In this document: in pieces, positions 50,501 through 53,809 of the stretch
Position numbering within the stretch: position 1 is the stretch's first letter
Layout: every line of letters starts with the position of its first letter
Source: Kangiellaceae bacterium
GTDB taxonomy: Bacteria; Pseudomonadota; Gammaproteobacteria; Enterobacterales; Kangiellaceae
Length of the DNA stretch: 53,908 nt
Assembly: GCA_026196875.1 (NCBI GenBank)
Contig: JAPHTP010000068.1
Location: 1 to 53,908 of the forward strand
Reading direction: 5' to 3'
Notes under the pieces: model-generated
Told to the model about the DNA's origin: nothing
What the model saw: only the letters and a program-made list of their open reading frames with translations
Databases searched by the model: none
Program-made: the position numbers and the translations under genes

Positions 50501-50687
50501 TGGGAAATACATATTTGATGCATTTGTTGATACTGCGCCAATTCCACAAAGCCAATATTTGAAAATGCTAAATGAAGCTAATCCAGGTGGTATTTCCTGG
50601 AGAGTCGCAACACCTAATGTACCAACAACAACGGTCGATGTTGATGCGATAATTAGCTCTCTTAAACTAAATAAGGGGTCTTTCTAG
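32547..50687 (+). CDS. giant Rhs/YD-repeat polymorphic toxin, 6046 aa
   Basis: Contact-type toxin shell of 6046 residues. Residues 1-35 are Ser/Gly/Asn-rich with only two acidic residues and no Sec signal. An N-terminal Rhs domain (NEGVFVNATQGNLIIQRQDE) covers about 36-95. Dozens of YD repeats (for example YDELGRLTG, YDALGRVATE) run to about 5180. Non-YD modules are inserted: about 768-870, 1631-1811, A-type near 1858-2031 and 2081-2254, B-type near 2328-2921 (three copies), an A-like near 2934-3104 and a fourth B near 3528-3721. LysM lies at about 5274-5323, a hydrophobic stretch at about 5359-5382, then a Gly/Ala-rich region. The last 130 residues are a papain-like tip. The usual Rhs core (RYYDP...DP) is not seen. 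The immunity gene starts on the next base. Confidence 0.93.
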   Translation: MVAIVSGNDLGLLNSSLATLGASGAYGNSQLGQSNEGVFVNATQGNLIIQRQDEILVGMGVDLRVLRTYNSQGTFHDDINQNWQFGVARLIIDGDNITRIAADGSDSEFDLGAGSDNSNEGSGAHDTLTRNADGTYSWTDGNSQLIENYDVNGQLTSRVDQDGNTINYNYDFASGQIASITNGQQTLTFAYGINNRVSGLVLNDGTNNPQRFHYDYDTEGRLSKVQVDLSPEDSDISDNDFYETTYTYRDATSQLVETITNSDGTSLTFSYVNHDNIDKVATVTDGTGKVTTFDYTVAGQTSVTHANQQTSVFFYDEHGQLKKTQSPAVNGQPITNEYFYDPEGNVSRVVNPNGHYVEYEYDVRGNQLLSRDNLGNTISRTFDTNNLLTSETTYLTPDPDAAGELTATEGNTNHYLYDDESHLRFVVEANGSVTENVYNTDGTVERTIAYRDQTFTLGATAPVYADLTSWRDAIWNDSQQDKSGIQLSVNQYSLLGQLDHTISYAEVNADGVPVGSGSKVQFVYNAYGQVTQTIDANNQTTEHHYDGMGRLELTTNALNEQAHIQYDDAQNRIITTHANGLVSTSVFDAAGRLISQTHVSSESESLGSDSYIYDNAGRLVATQDSAGIRAYTLYDEAGRAVASIDPSGSLVENVYDLAGNLIKTIAYSSFIDTQSFISAEGNWTNVELAAIRPQNDTELRQNWLKYDSAGRLVFTIDAEGYVTETLYNGRSQITDVLAYASVIDTAELDSLGVTQVKALLLEDALTTTSTMTLEQSGTEASGNIIWSNDLPANSGLFVRSAALGLSDFTQVNLVNDQYQLDVTGLDLGNYTYEVEIRDLASAQLIKQATGTVTISEGTHESVLIFTAGTPDAQNRQQRFFYDDQGRQVGVLDGEGYFTRSIYNSLGQLIHTISYANPVTDPNATDINGLGITLDVDNDQEIEYFYNNQGALIGIVDAEGYLTERQYDVAGRLEFEIRYNEKARIENGETLEDIRPTDINDVQSLSFTYDALGRVATESNHLGLTKSYTYDQLGNVTRVDYVAADIQDRRIHNTYDELGRLTGSLDAEQSDPLGITPLADAISTAIENTGTRYQYDALGLQISSIDPNGLKTLYFYDQERQLRFVINANGEVRETRYNQFGEVSENLAYNKRLNQLTTTDFNVFLGNDVDSLADLAGGLTSSGLLGLMGYLSSDGTQTSQVEYNQRGLIERTIDAEGYRTDYSYNSFAEQILRTDYLDKLNTQSSITQFEYNNRGLLKSTTDALSNTTRNEYDAFGRLISFTDALGHTTKYGYDKNDRQILITDPRGGQLHTAYDAFNRTLLITDKLGNRNTYQYDLDTKTNTIIFADNSTSRTVYNSLGETVESYDGFNSKTEFTFNLNGELTHVTDAAGNVSESQFDEGGRLATTIDQNGIRTTYDYDAAGRVLTQIQDVDGLNRTTSYQYDGAGNSLVVTDANGNSTHYVYDKLGQARFIINAEGYVTENVYDANRNLIETKRYNQQISDIQTLVEVLNSSQAMGGEYVSTQYFYDQLNRNEFIIDAESNVSQFIFDASGNIISTKQYSNLNYVKNSAISHLEAAGELKSQIAENNPEFKSTQFVYDNLGLVQFEIDPEGYVTENIYDDNGQLIETRRFDTKYEASSASELTLAEDGGLMSWVGAQPTDQFSVVSDGQLNANVMSFNGYGFVSQTIAGQTGPFVLEHNILEWETKQVDDFNLLVEVSLSSGSSVTLSYEGNSTGAAYYSGNTIHIPLPELANGEWTKVSRNIQADISAFIENAQATSIENFVVEGEGFINTITVSNSETENLKQYYADKEYVNTSYIYDVLGRLHFTVDGEGYATENIYDANGNVIEVKRYLEKPTVTGSTLDFLKLELVKWNGDGSNVESSDGEVTKISGGSGSAWNAGIFGQDPIPDNQGAVQFTAAEAPAWYMIGLSQGADVTYSYTDIDHAIYIEGYNISVFESGSRRGQFGSFEAGTQFRVLMQNAEVSYQKRVPGSDQFETFYTSAVPVNESAQYFVDVSMVNENQNPTDINLAHQVTDSVSTKYGYDALNRLQFTVDPEGYATENVYDASGNVIAVRKHLLKPQVNGSKVEFLQSDLVKWADAGTNVESSDGLVTKISGGSDWNAGIFGQDAIPNNQGALQFTAAEESAWYMIGLTQGANTSNGFGEIDYAIFIEGSTITVYEDGTHRGRFGDYAIGTQFRIEMDGTQVTYQKKVPGSETFEIFYTSTVAITEGAQYFTDVSIDSENKGPSDIQIIQQQVPVYTETRYTYDALDRLHFTVDAEGYVTENIYDSLGQIIEVRRYANPINLEGSQLTSQQIIDALASSNIITFDGTKADRYTINNYGTSDITIVDERVVIRRSAGEGEGDGPQLLITDRALPSAIQQSQFEFTTESNLTDGGFTGGLNNSMTSDTFGHMVRVTGELLQVVEKNNLVTQSEEIGILQADTTYVVEYEILNGVSTVYVYVKGTERTSGFSHSMNVADSDWGDQAGLSFYARPTMPPSDALIFVDNVIFETSGETVTPEPPTAPDTVITFDGTKIDQYSINNLETSTFSVVNERVEIQRIDGSLAETPPYLYVDNRMLPSQIGVARFEFTTEATITDGGFLGGLTNSRDGGDYSHMVMVQGPTLLYFEEHNSPSVGAMGTLQADTTYVVEYDIVDGVSTMYVFEKGSDRASGFSHSMNVSDNDWLAETGLSFFGTPTGQVSGSLVYIDNVEFGTDVVEETPPSPPASSDMLITFDGTDDHLYAINNYQATGSISVVNERVEMRLASSDVGGVYPTLDINESIEISELTTSRFEFTTEALITDGAFDGGLKRGGFSQMVRVKGDQLEVLEYFYGDPYTTSLGSLSDDTTYVVEYDISPTQSTMYVFEKGTDRSAGMSHTKDISSWSGGATLSFTTPYNWDNSNSVVYIDNIEFGPIAVAPQLPSAPDASVQNFQPLPIVFESVPETVAVDGNSISRVSGDLFDTAYLTLTDKFTNGQGEVEFTVSGPESIYVGVKEGTAASSILELNHSFSIGNNNVYVSEEGSEYDFETGVSLPAQAGDTYKITMDGSHVFYQLKRQGGEYEVIYVSTFPVSPTSDYTVNFVLNRVGSTISDISVSGNTGATNEVSENQNTTEAYVSVRSFYDKLGRERFSVDGEGYVKEFVYDSSNNIIETKTWMSKLDVNVTTTQDIENWLAAPVGNSQLPVYMESVNSKFVFDENNQMRYSLDAENYLVEREYDTFGNVISQKTYLNTYNSSVLSLEATKAWADANANFVEELYVYDNRNQMVYSIDGDGYLTEYKYDFAGQVSETLRHSRKLEGLSAPVTAASIEQQLNATEAGGVPLEANYSLTSRNVYDGNGRLIFQIDPEGLVTEYQYDYLNDFVATKKYASLYTSSTATESELQAWTSGQSNLITTRSIYDKSGQLRFSIDGEGGVTEYIYNSLGQLTEKKQYETRIGELSEYSVESLSVALAAEPTAVNTKFVYDNIGQIRFEVDALGFVTENIYDHLGNITQEIKYEDSISASSANLTEAEIISLLEANAPPPGASINFDEYDTADSYTISPADTNDITIEYGQAVFTRTPILTTSGKISVNKVGLPSQYEIINFEFTTEDVITDGGFIAGINNSQIGVSKHNHLISVFDNQIAATSVTAGVNGTAQYGTIQAATTYVVEIETSDTTSTIYVYEKGTDKNAGFIHSISIDDNAWGDQTVVEIAASPYLNSAGGKVYIDNLQVSTAGDLTAEDGPLLRLNKITTNFAYDKVRNLVSTTDASGETESFGYDALGNKTQFVNKLQQEWTYAYDNRGQLEYETSPEVAVYNHETQSTTPENVVKRFTYDAFGNVESITDNYKESTFGTAEARTTSYIYDNRGNQTKIIYSDQGVYSNGQITATGNNAENETKYNAFGLAVVNVDELGNNRYKTYNNNLQVEYEIDGEGHVTFYEYDSFNNVEKVTRYAKSIFEDAANVANELSEKGVALTSNDILGYVVPDTNHDRIISFSYNALDQKISETQEAVDGFNSDIKAAFTAAPKTTYEYNSYGQLVKTAVKIDGSGSTANSYNYYNKLGQLEATFEVKGEINTSTLYGYLTEYEYDAFGNKAKQTEYAEKIEVEYVNFQPSVDENNRPSGTQHDDNRVTRYIYDKMNRLTETIQEDVLVTSHSGNSIVTSAEDVSNKTEYDELGRVTAQIDGEGFRAETEYDNLGRVEKVILSEREVAAKHDSAVNSTLDPFLDSSGLRTSPTTQFYYNAYGELLKTVKSSGNEQAQGETIETKNYVDFHGNVVKTTDAMGHDVLMTYNSQGKITRTEEKVNQERTESYWKIVDYRYEDVDPDRPSLGQRRVAVRAFVEEATPESYKFTKVKTYDYDSNGQQILDTINTFDSNGTPSTIENVTAYNAFGEIKSRGLANAPETFIYQYDQAGRLTFTNKDDGIYRSYSYNAQGFMTREIRFGDDLVDETATDDRYSYIQYDLSGQVISQEGVKFTATENNINPGTPSLEAPITLQEYDRWGNVVKVTDALGNETQYKFNKLNQLEQEVKSAVSYWDETGTEQTNFEATTTHYYDKRGLRVGVKDAADYVSRFKYDEAGQLVASYDNFGFVTEYAYDAHGQQVATKDALNYVKTKHYDLNGQVVSQGIIRIATNSQGYKSGQYNSAELPVLKEDIVNSYLYDELGQRFAEFKGVSLIDGKINYDDLVSLNAFDTRGNIVLTSVANSEIYNAGSGAPAGTAFESAITTFTFDENGYKTSQTDGNGNSLVWAYDDYGKLQSYTNLAGVETTFEYTNQGQIKSETIDANTKRTYEYWENGLLKSITDEDQVGSRGDENTPRDEDYKLSRDTDYFEYDLLGRQVLSKTENFEERAGEIIYNPETGLPPVYTVESNVYDSTSRFQYDAVGRLEKTITDRDSHGNSIDLLENRYDKRGNKRATIATYQVDHELGGNVNALSHENWHTYDAENRILITRGTLENGEIVFGETASYDAMGQRVGSLADAYQTYQMGEDEQGFSPLFSVKGYEKRIYTYDDQGNLTRTEALAQLRRGNIIYSAELASAVDIQSVQFDDWGRATTTENFQYTWTSNTQHIINIDDLNGEMQRIANGMLSSHLATSTTNFYNSANQIVEQKNWEHPGPSGSDKWLTSKTVFKNGYDLAGNQVKYDVYIYNKPATGTGGTISELDYSIHYSRTHELFDSYKLKDTMVYSKRGSQVSDVSSSTHSYDYRGNLEKVTQVDVDDSSNNVTHNYQSNRFGKIVSKLQTKGEDELHQTYFYNNGNGIADVGNLSGVDFDYNQTAFANQVKQSTPSIYVVSRGDTLESIAQSVYGNASLWYVIADANGLGGNEDLTEGLSLNVPAHLNNENNADNFRPYNPGEIIGDTTPIAPAPPPPEVGCNAIAALIVVVITVIVTVMTKGAATKSILASTKAGAISSTSAAALGGLAGGAVGAAAGQVAGNLLGVRDGYSLREIFSSGITHAVTAGVTAGLGGPIAGFREGTLTAGKLAIVAATGAIANAAANKMVGLPSGFRWSNVVASAGAAFLGKTIGLSDPDGALGEFDDNGILSQALGGIAHSALEHSIRKGFFNEGKWDFEDVAVNAFGSAIGNSIASYIQAPKQEKTLSAEEQARFEQSQIELDKKISKLQMDSFEKSVQGNLVGQAKDNMASQLDESSASAIELSTRNTEQELAKRNQRRHQVKQEVTNEADSYIENLSYSLSSQKAILNNRKERLAQDYYGSASVEDSVMRGVLLAAQNKVGNVGSTFSHIPRADLNSIGVEYWQTDDWKNSSPIYKFAVGAAGALIDGMTDNNSLGKSGIWAYNASGLNGGDNATRAWGEFTDGISNVYHLGNPYSAKGHLLRTSMYNAYMQNVEKGGHSFALGVISGAGIAETTNGLVVQRGTIGAVTPEGTEFYSRLDSVRNRRNRGDYNVPNTRSLPNSNAKLELNNQYNNLDLNHPDAWCTECAVNIGKAAGGEGKLVVFSGKTENWPGSYNWGLSPSDLNLPLRNGQVDNFAHHTVYTDGKYIFDAFVDTAPIPQSQYLKMLNEANPGGISWRVATPNVPTTTVDVDAIISSLKLNKGSF
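38120..39310 (+). repeat. two A-type modules repeated inside the Rhs gene, 675-bp period
   Basis: Two copies of a module of about 175 residues, separated by one YD unit. Both contain KISGG...WNAGIFGQD, PAWYMIGL or SAWYMIGL, and YQK-VPGS-FE. The stretch beginning GTTGAAAGTTCCGATGG is at 38187 and again at 38862, an offset of 675 bp (225 codons). The beta-rich sequence resembles a jelly-roll or lectin-like domain. A diverged third copy is near 41350-41860 (YKITMDGSHVFYQLKRQGGE). Confidence 0.8.
39531..41310 (+). repeat. three tandem B-type lectin-like modules, 612-bp period
   Basis: Three head-to-tail copies of a 204-residue module, with matching starts near 39531, 40143 and 40755. Each has an FDGT opening, FEFTTE...TDG-F-GGL, TTYVVEY and a closing VDNV or IDNIEF strand typical of jelly-roll, laminin-G-like folds. 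The period is exactly 612 bp. Pro-rich linkers (TPEPPTAPDT, ETPPSPPASS) separate them. A fourth, more diverged copy is at about 43130-43710. Likely exposed binding modules; sugar binding is inference. Confidence 0.8.
48367..48516 (+). other. LysM domain within the Rhs protein
   Basis: Residues about 5274-5323 read SIYVVSRGDTLESIAQSVYG, then ASLWYVIADANGLGG and LTEGLSLNVP, a canonical LysM. It binds N-acetylglucosamine polymers such as peptidoglycan. It lies between the YD shell and the hydrophobic/Gly-rich segment, where it could help the tip engage the target or own cell wall. Confidence 0.88.
50289..50687 (+). other. C-terminal papain-like toxin tip of the Rhs protein
   Basis: The last 130 or so residues carry AWCTECAVNIGKAAGG (C5925, C5928), FAHHTVYTDGKYIFDAF (H5979, H5980, D5991) and a closing helix QYLKMLNEANPGG. 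The Cys...His...Asp order and the H-x-V...G-x-x-FDA pattern fit papain-fold toxins of polymorphic systems, which act as peptidases or glutamine deamidases. Which Cys and His are catalytic cannot be decided here. The tip directly precedes the immunity gene, as in other such systems. Confidence 0.55.
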
Positions 50688-51095
50688 ATGGCCGAAAACT
50701 CTCATCAAAATGCAGCGAATTCTTTTTTGGAATTAGTTAATGAACTTTCAGAAAAAGGTTGGCATGGCTTTGGCCCAAGCTCTGGTGGCGAAGATTCATT
50801 TCTGTATATCTCTTTTCATGTGAATCCTGAAAAAGCTGACTCGCTAAACAAATTAATAGAAGCCAGTTTAGTTGACTTCGATACTGATTTTTGGTTTGTT
50901 AATCGATCTAGAAATAATAGGTTTTATTTGTGTTCAAAAGAGTTAAAGGAAAAAGCTGACGAACTAAATAGTTTTGAAGATGCGATTTCTGAAATAGGAA
51001 GATTAAATCCAGAACTTGGCAGAGATACTGCTCAAAACTTAAAGTTGTTGACTAAAATTATTCGAAACAAGTTTGAAAAGGAGGGAGGTGACTAA
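50688..51095 (+). CDS. probable immunity protein for the Rhs toxin tip
   Basis: A 135-residue acidic cytosolic protein with no known family seen. It contains SEKGWHGFGPSSGGEDSFLY, FWFVNRSRNNRFYLCSKELK and a C-terminal helix NLKLLTKIIRNKFEKE. The ATG is the base after the Rhs stop, and a GGGG stretch inside the Rhs gene serves as ribosome-binding site. Small acidic genes immediately after a toxin tip are almost always cognate immunity genes. Function is inferred from that arrangement, not from homology. Confidence 0.7.
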   Translation: MAENSHQNAANSFLELVNELSEKGWHGFGPSSGGEDSFLYISFHVNPEKADSLNKLIEASLVDFDTDFWFVNRSRNNRFYLCSKELKEKADELNSFEDAISEIGRLNPELGRDTAQNLKLLTKIIRNKFEKEGGD

Positions 51096-51097
51096 GA

Positions 51098-51307
51098 AAG
51101 GTTGTTCCAAACTCACGAATTGGTGGAGCATCATATTTCAGTACTCATAAGACTGAGAAGTACTTCGATATCGATAGTCCACACTATAGAAAAGCTGTTA
51201 CATCTGATCGTTCCGGCGATGATGTGCTTAAGTTTATAAATGATAATAGATTAGATATAGATTTAAGTGATTACAGATTAATAAAAAACAGGGGACACCC
51301 ACAATAA
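51098..51307 (+). pseudogene. displaced toxin-tip fragment without start codon
   Basis: An open frame directly after the immunity gene reads VVPNSRIGGASYFSTHKTEK, then YFDIDSPHYRKAVTSDRSGD and DVLKFINDNRLDIDLSDYRL, ending at a stop inside the transposon-leader repeat. It has no start codon. It looks like the 3' end of an older Rhs tip displaced by the current one and cut by the repeat at 51284. The toxin family is not recognised. Confidence 0.55.
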
Positions 51308-51383
51308 ATTAATCGGATTCTTCAAAATTGATTTGACTAAAACTACTTGTACAAGTAGTCTTGTTTTATGTGAAGCTTGAAAA
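51284..51383 (+). repeat. RAYT leader repeat, copy 1
   Basis: About 98 bp starting AAAAACAGGGGACACCCA and ending GTGAAGCTTGAAA, directly upstream of the REP-associated transposase gene. It includes the 16-bp palindrome CTACTTGTACAAGTAG. The same element recurs at 53810-53908 with a few substitutions. Confidence 0.85.
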
Positions 51384-51395
51384 GGATTTTTAGCT

Positions 51396-51890
51396 ATGAC
51401 TCGTGCACGTGGAAGCTTAATCGATTTAGAGTCGACAACTTACTATCACTGTATATCTCGCTGTGTACGCCGTGCATTCTTATGCGGTGAAGATCGGTTT
51501 TCTGGCCAAAACTATGAACATCGCCGAGAATGGATAGTTGAGCGAACCGCTTACCAAGTCAAGTCTTTTGCCATCGAAGTCGCCAGCTATGCGATTATGT
51601 CCAATCACTATCATATAGTCCTCAGAGTGAATGTTGAGCAAGCGAATGATTGGAGAAGCCAATGTCATTAGACGTTGGAAAAGACTCTATAAAATTCCCG
51701 AGGTCGTCAAACAATATCAAAAGAACTCACAAGCTATCGATTAGAAATTCGTTCAATCGTTCTTGGGTACTGGGAGCAAAAAACTCTGCCAAAAGATTGA
51801 GCAAGTAATGAGCAAAGTTGTACCGCCTAGGTCTAGGGGAGATGGCCGAAAACCTGCTAGCGCTAGGAAAGCAAATCAAATACTCCGACG
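51396..51890 (+). pseudogene. decayed REP-associated tyrosine transposase (IS200/Y1 family)
   Basis: The first 85 codons are a clear RAYT N-terminus: TTYYHCISRCVRRAFLCGED, EHRREWIVERT and the HUH motif in IMSNHYHIVLRVN. A frameshift near 51650 ends the frame. The sequence resumes in other frames with VIRRWKRLYKIPEVVKQYQ and then TSYRLEIRSIVLGYWEQKTL; the middle of the transposase is missing. Residual Arg/Lys-rich sequence runs to about 51890. RAYTs handle single-stranded DNA and mobilise REP elements. This copy is dead. Confidence 0.85.
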
Positions 51891-52114
51891 CCATTGATTC
51901 CAGATGGTCTGACTAAATCAGGCAAGAAAAGGCATGGCTCACAAATTGATATGCGTGATGCTAACAGAATTATGAGGGATAGAGTAGAAGGTTGAAACAA
52001 CCAGATAATTATACATGGCATCATATAGAAAACTCTACGCGATTAATTCTCGTACCGAAAGATTTACACGGCGCAGTTAGGCATAATGGTGGTCGTTCTA
52101 CATATAACTTTTAA
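51885..52114 (+). pseudogene. orphan HNH-nuclease toxin tip, frameshifted
   Basis: Two frames join to give an HNH-type tip. The first reads IPDGLTKSGKKRHGSQIDMR then DANRIMRDRVEG and stops at 51993. A -1 shift to 51992 continues LKQPDNYTWHHIENSTRLIL and VPKDLHGAVRHNGGRSTYNF. The TWHH...LVP.dlH..vrH pattern is the metal-dependent nuclease signature of many Rhs/CDI tips. It has no start codon and no shell. An immunity gene follows 12 bases later. It is an inactive remnant of a former tip. Confidence 0.75.
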
Positions 52115-52126
52115 GGTGATTTAGTA

Positions 52127-52585
52127 ATGAGAATAGTAAATGGATATCCGAGAATATCTGAAAGTGAAATACTTGATGAGTTTAGCAAGTATGACTTAAG
52201 TGTTTCTAAAGAATATATTAGTTTCATAACTGAGCATAATGGAGGATATCCAGATACTGAATTGGAGTATGTTGATAAGGAAGATGATGAGTATCGAATT
52301 TCTATACATTGTTTTTATGGAATTAGTGATGTAGATACTAGAATATCGCTATTTGCAAGAAGAGGTTTTTTAAAAAATAGTCTACCTAGTCCGTTGTTAT
52401 CTATTGCTGAAGATGGGATAGGTAATGAAATTTGTTTGGGAGTTGAAGGGGAGTATTTTGGAAAGATATATTTTTGGAACAAGGATGGTGAAACACCTGG
52501 TTATGAAGAACCAACTTTTGACAATGTAGAGTTGATAACAGACTCGTTAGCTACATTTTTGTCTTCGTTAGAGCAAGTAGAGTAA
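52127..52585 (+). CDS. SMI1/KNR4 (SUKH) family immunity protein
   Basis: A 152-residue acidic protein of the SUKH superfamily. It opens with ESEILDEFSKYDLSVSKEYI, then SFITEHNGGYPDT, LLSIAEDGIGNEICLGVEGE and GKIYFWNKDGETPGYEE, all in the usual SMI1/KNR4 order. SUKH proteins are common immunity factors against nuclease toxins, matching the HNH tip just upstream. The gene is intact with an AAGGTGA ribosome-binding site, although its cognate tip is broken. It could still protect against neighbours that carry the intact toxin. Confidence 0.85.
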   Translation: MRIVNGYPRISESEILDEFSKYDLSVSKEYISFITEHNGGYPDTELEYVDKEDDEYRISIHCFYGISDVDTRISLFARRGFLKNSLPSPLLSIAEDGIGNEICLGVEGEYFGKIYFWNKDGETPGYEEPTFDNVELITDSLATFLSSLEQVE

Positions 52586-52587
52586 AT

Positions 52588-52979
52588 ATGAACTTCTCCA
52601 CATTTGATCGCTACTCCAAAAAGCAGACAACAGTAAATAGAGTAAAGGACAAAGACAAAACGCATCCAATAGAGCGTTTGCGATTTATGCTGCCAGTCAA
52701 TACAAGGATGCTCGGCATAGGGAAATTGCGGATTACTTCAATTTTAGCCATGTTGGTAGCATTTCTTCACCATTAACGAGGATAAGAAAAGAAGTGGATT
52801 CAGGTTTGTGGAAACGAGAGGTTTCTAAGTTAGAAAAGAGCTTGGAATTCTCGTTATACTGTGCAGCAGACGGAAGTTTTTGCAACTTCTCCAAAATTGC
52901 ACAAGCGAATAGATTTGGATTAAATCAAACAGATAAACAAATGTTTATTAATTATTATAATTATTGGAGAGGGCAGTAA
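52588..52979 (+). pseudogene. composite remnant: transposase-like HTH segment fused to a toxin-tip end
   Basis: An open stretch reads AFAIYAASQYKDARHREIAD, YFNFSHVGSISSPLTRIRKE and VDSGLWKREVSKLEKSLEF, resembling the C-terminal DnaA-like helix-turn-helix of REP-associated transposases. It continues in frame into SLYCAADGSFCNFSKIAQAN and RFGLNQTDKQMFINYYNYWR, then stops one base before the next ATG. The last part sits where a toxin tip should end before its immunity gene. There is no good start codon for the whole, though a GTG at 52794 could begin a 61-residue piece. Assignment is tentative. Confidence 0.45.
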
Positions 52980-52980
52980 G

Positions 52981-53385
52981 ATGGAGTTAAATGTCGAACT
53001 GATTAGCGATTTTGTTTACTCTGCAAGTGGAACTTCAATTCCGGTAAGAGTGACCTTAACTTCAGAACAGCCAATTTTAATTGATAGCAATGTCAGTATA
53101 AATCGTTTAGAACTCTATAATTTAGAGCTAGATTATTTTAGTTTTGGTATTAACCGAAATATTACGAGTAAAAGAACAAATGCTATTGAGTTGTCTTCTA
53201 ATAAACCATACAGTACAGTTGTAGATCTTATGGATGAGGAAAACTTTGACGAGGAAGATGAAGTATTGAGTGGTAACTACATTGTCAAGGCAACTGTAAC
53301 CGTATATGCCTATAGCGAGCTAGGTAATATAGAAGCGAACGTTGTTGAATTGGAAAAAGAGGTGACTGTAAACATAGTTGAATAG
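52981..53385 (+). CDS. probable orphan immunity protein, beta-rich
   Basis: A 134-residue acidic protein, not recognised. It has a beta-sandwich pattern: MELNVELISDFVYSASGTSI, PVRVTLTSEQPILID, then YIVKATVTVYAYSELGNIEA and VVELEKEVTVNIVE. The ATG begins 1 base after the preceding remnant, with GGAGAGGG as ribosome-binding site, matching the tip-immunity spacing at 50687/50688. An immunity role is inferred from position in the array only. Confidence 0.5.
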   Translation: MELNVELISDFVYSASGTSIPVRVTLTSEQPILIDSNVSINRLELYNLELDYFSFGINRNITSKRTNAIELSSNKPYSTVVDLMDEENFDEEDEVLSGNYIVKATVTVYAYSELGNIEANVVELEKEVTVNIVE

Positions 53386-53417
53386 CTGTTGTTTGAATAA
53401 GGTACAAGGTAAGGGGT

Positions 53418-53486
53418 CAATTTGATCTTCCTCACATTTGACGGCCGCTCCAATTTGACTAAGGCTACTTGTATGAGTAAAGCTCC
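53418..53486. repeat. degenerate copies of two local repeats
   Basis: TTCCTCACATTTGACGGCCG at about 53429 resembles TTCTCCACATTTGATCGCTA at about 52592. The following CAATTTGACTAAGGCTACTT stretch resembles the palindrome part of the RAYT leader at 51340. It marks an old insertion or recombination joint. Confidence 0.45.
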
Positions 53487-53511
53487 AGTCCTCTGTTTTC
53501 TATCATTGTTA

Positions 53512-53806
53512 CTATTCATCGGACAGATTTCTGACAGCCCCTGGGGACATCCCAAGCACCCTTTTAAAAGCTTTAGAGAATGCTGATTCTGTCGCATAAC
53601 CACAGTCCACAGCTACTTCTATCACACTAACACGTTGATCTTTTAAACGACGGTATGCGTCTTCCATCCTAATCTTTGTGAGAAAGTTCATTGGAGAGGT
53701 ATCCAATAATTCCTTAAATCGTTTTGCAAAGACTGAACGAGACATGGAAGCTATTTCTGCGAGTGAGTCAACATCCCAATCTTCAGTTAAATCGTTGAAA
53801 AACAGG
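53512..53806 (-). pseudogene. AraC-family regulator, 5' end removed by a repeat insertion
   Basis: The C-terminal two-helix AraC DNA-binding domain is intact: WDVDSLAEIASMSRSVFAKR, FKELLDTSPMNFLTKIRMED, VIEVAVDCGYATESAFSKAF and KRVLGMSPGAVRNLSDE. The frame continues upstream past the only ATG (53745) to about 53800, where the RAYT leader repeat begins and the effector domain is lost. The shorter 77-residue ORF from 53745 would lack the first helix-turn-helix. A cut gene, probably inactive. Confidence 0.75.
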
Positions 53807-53809
53807 GTG

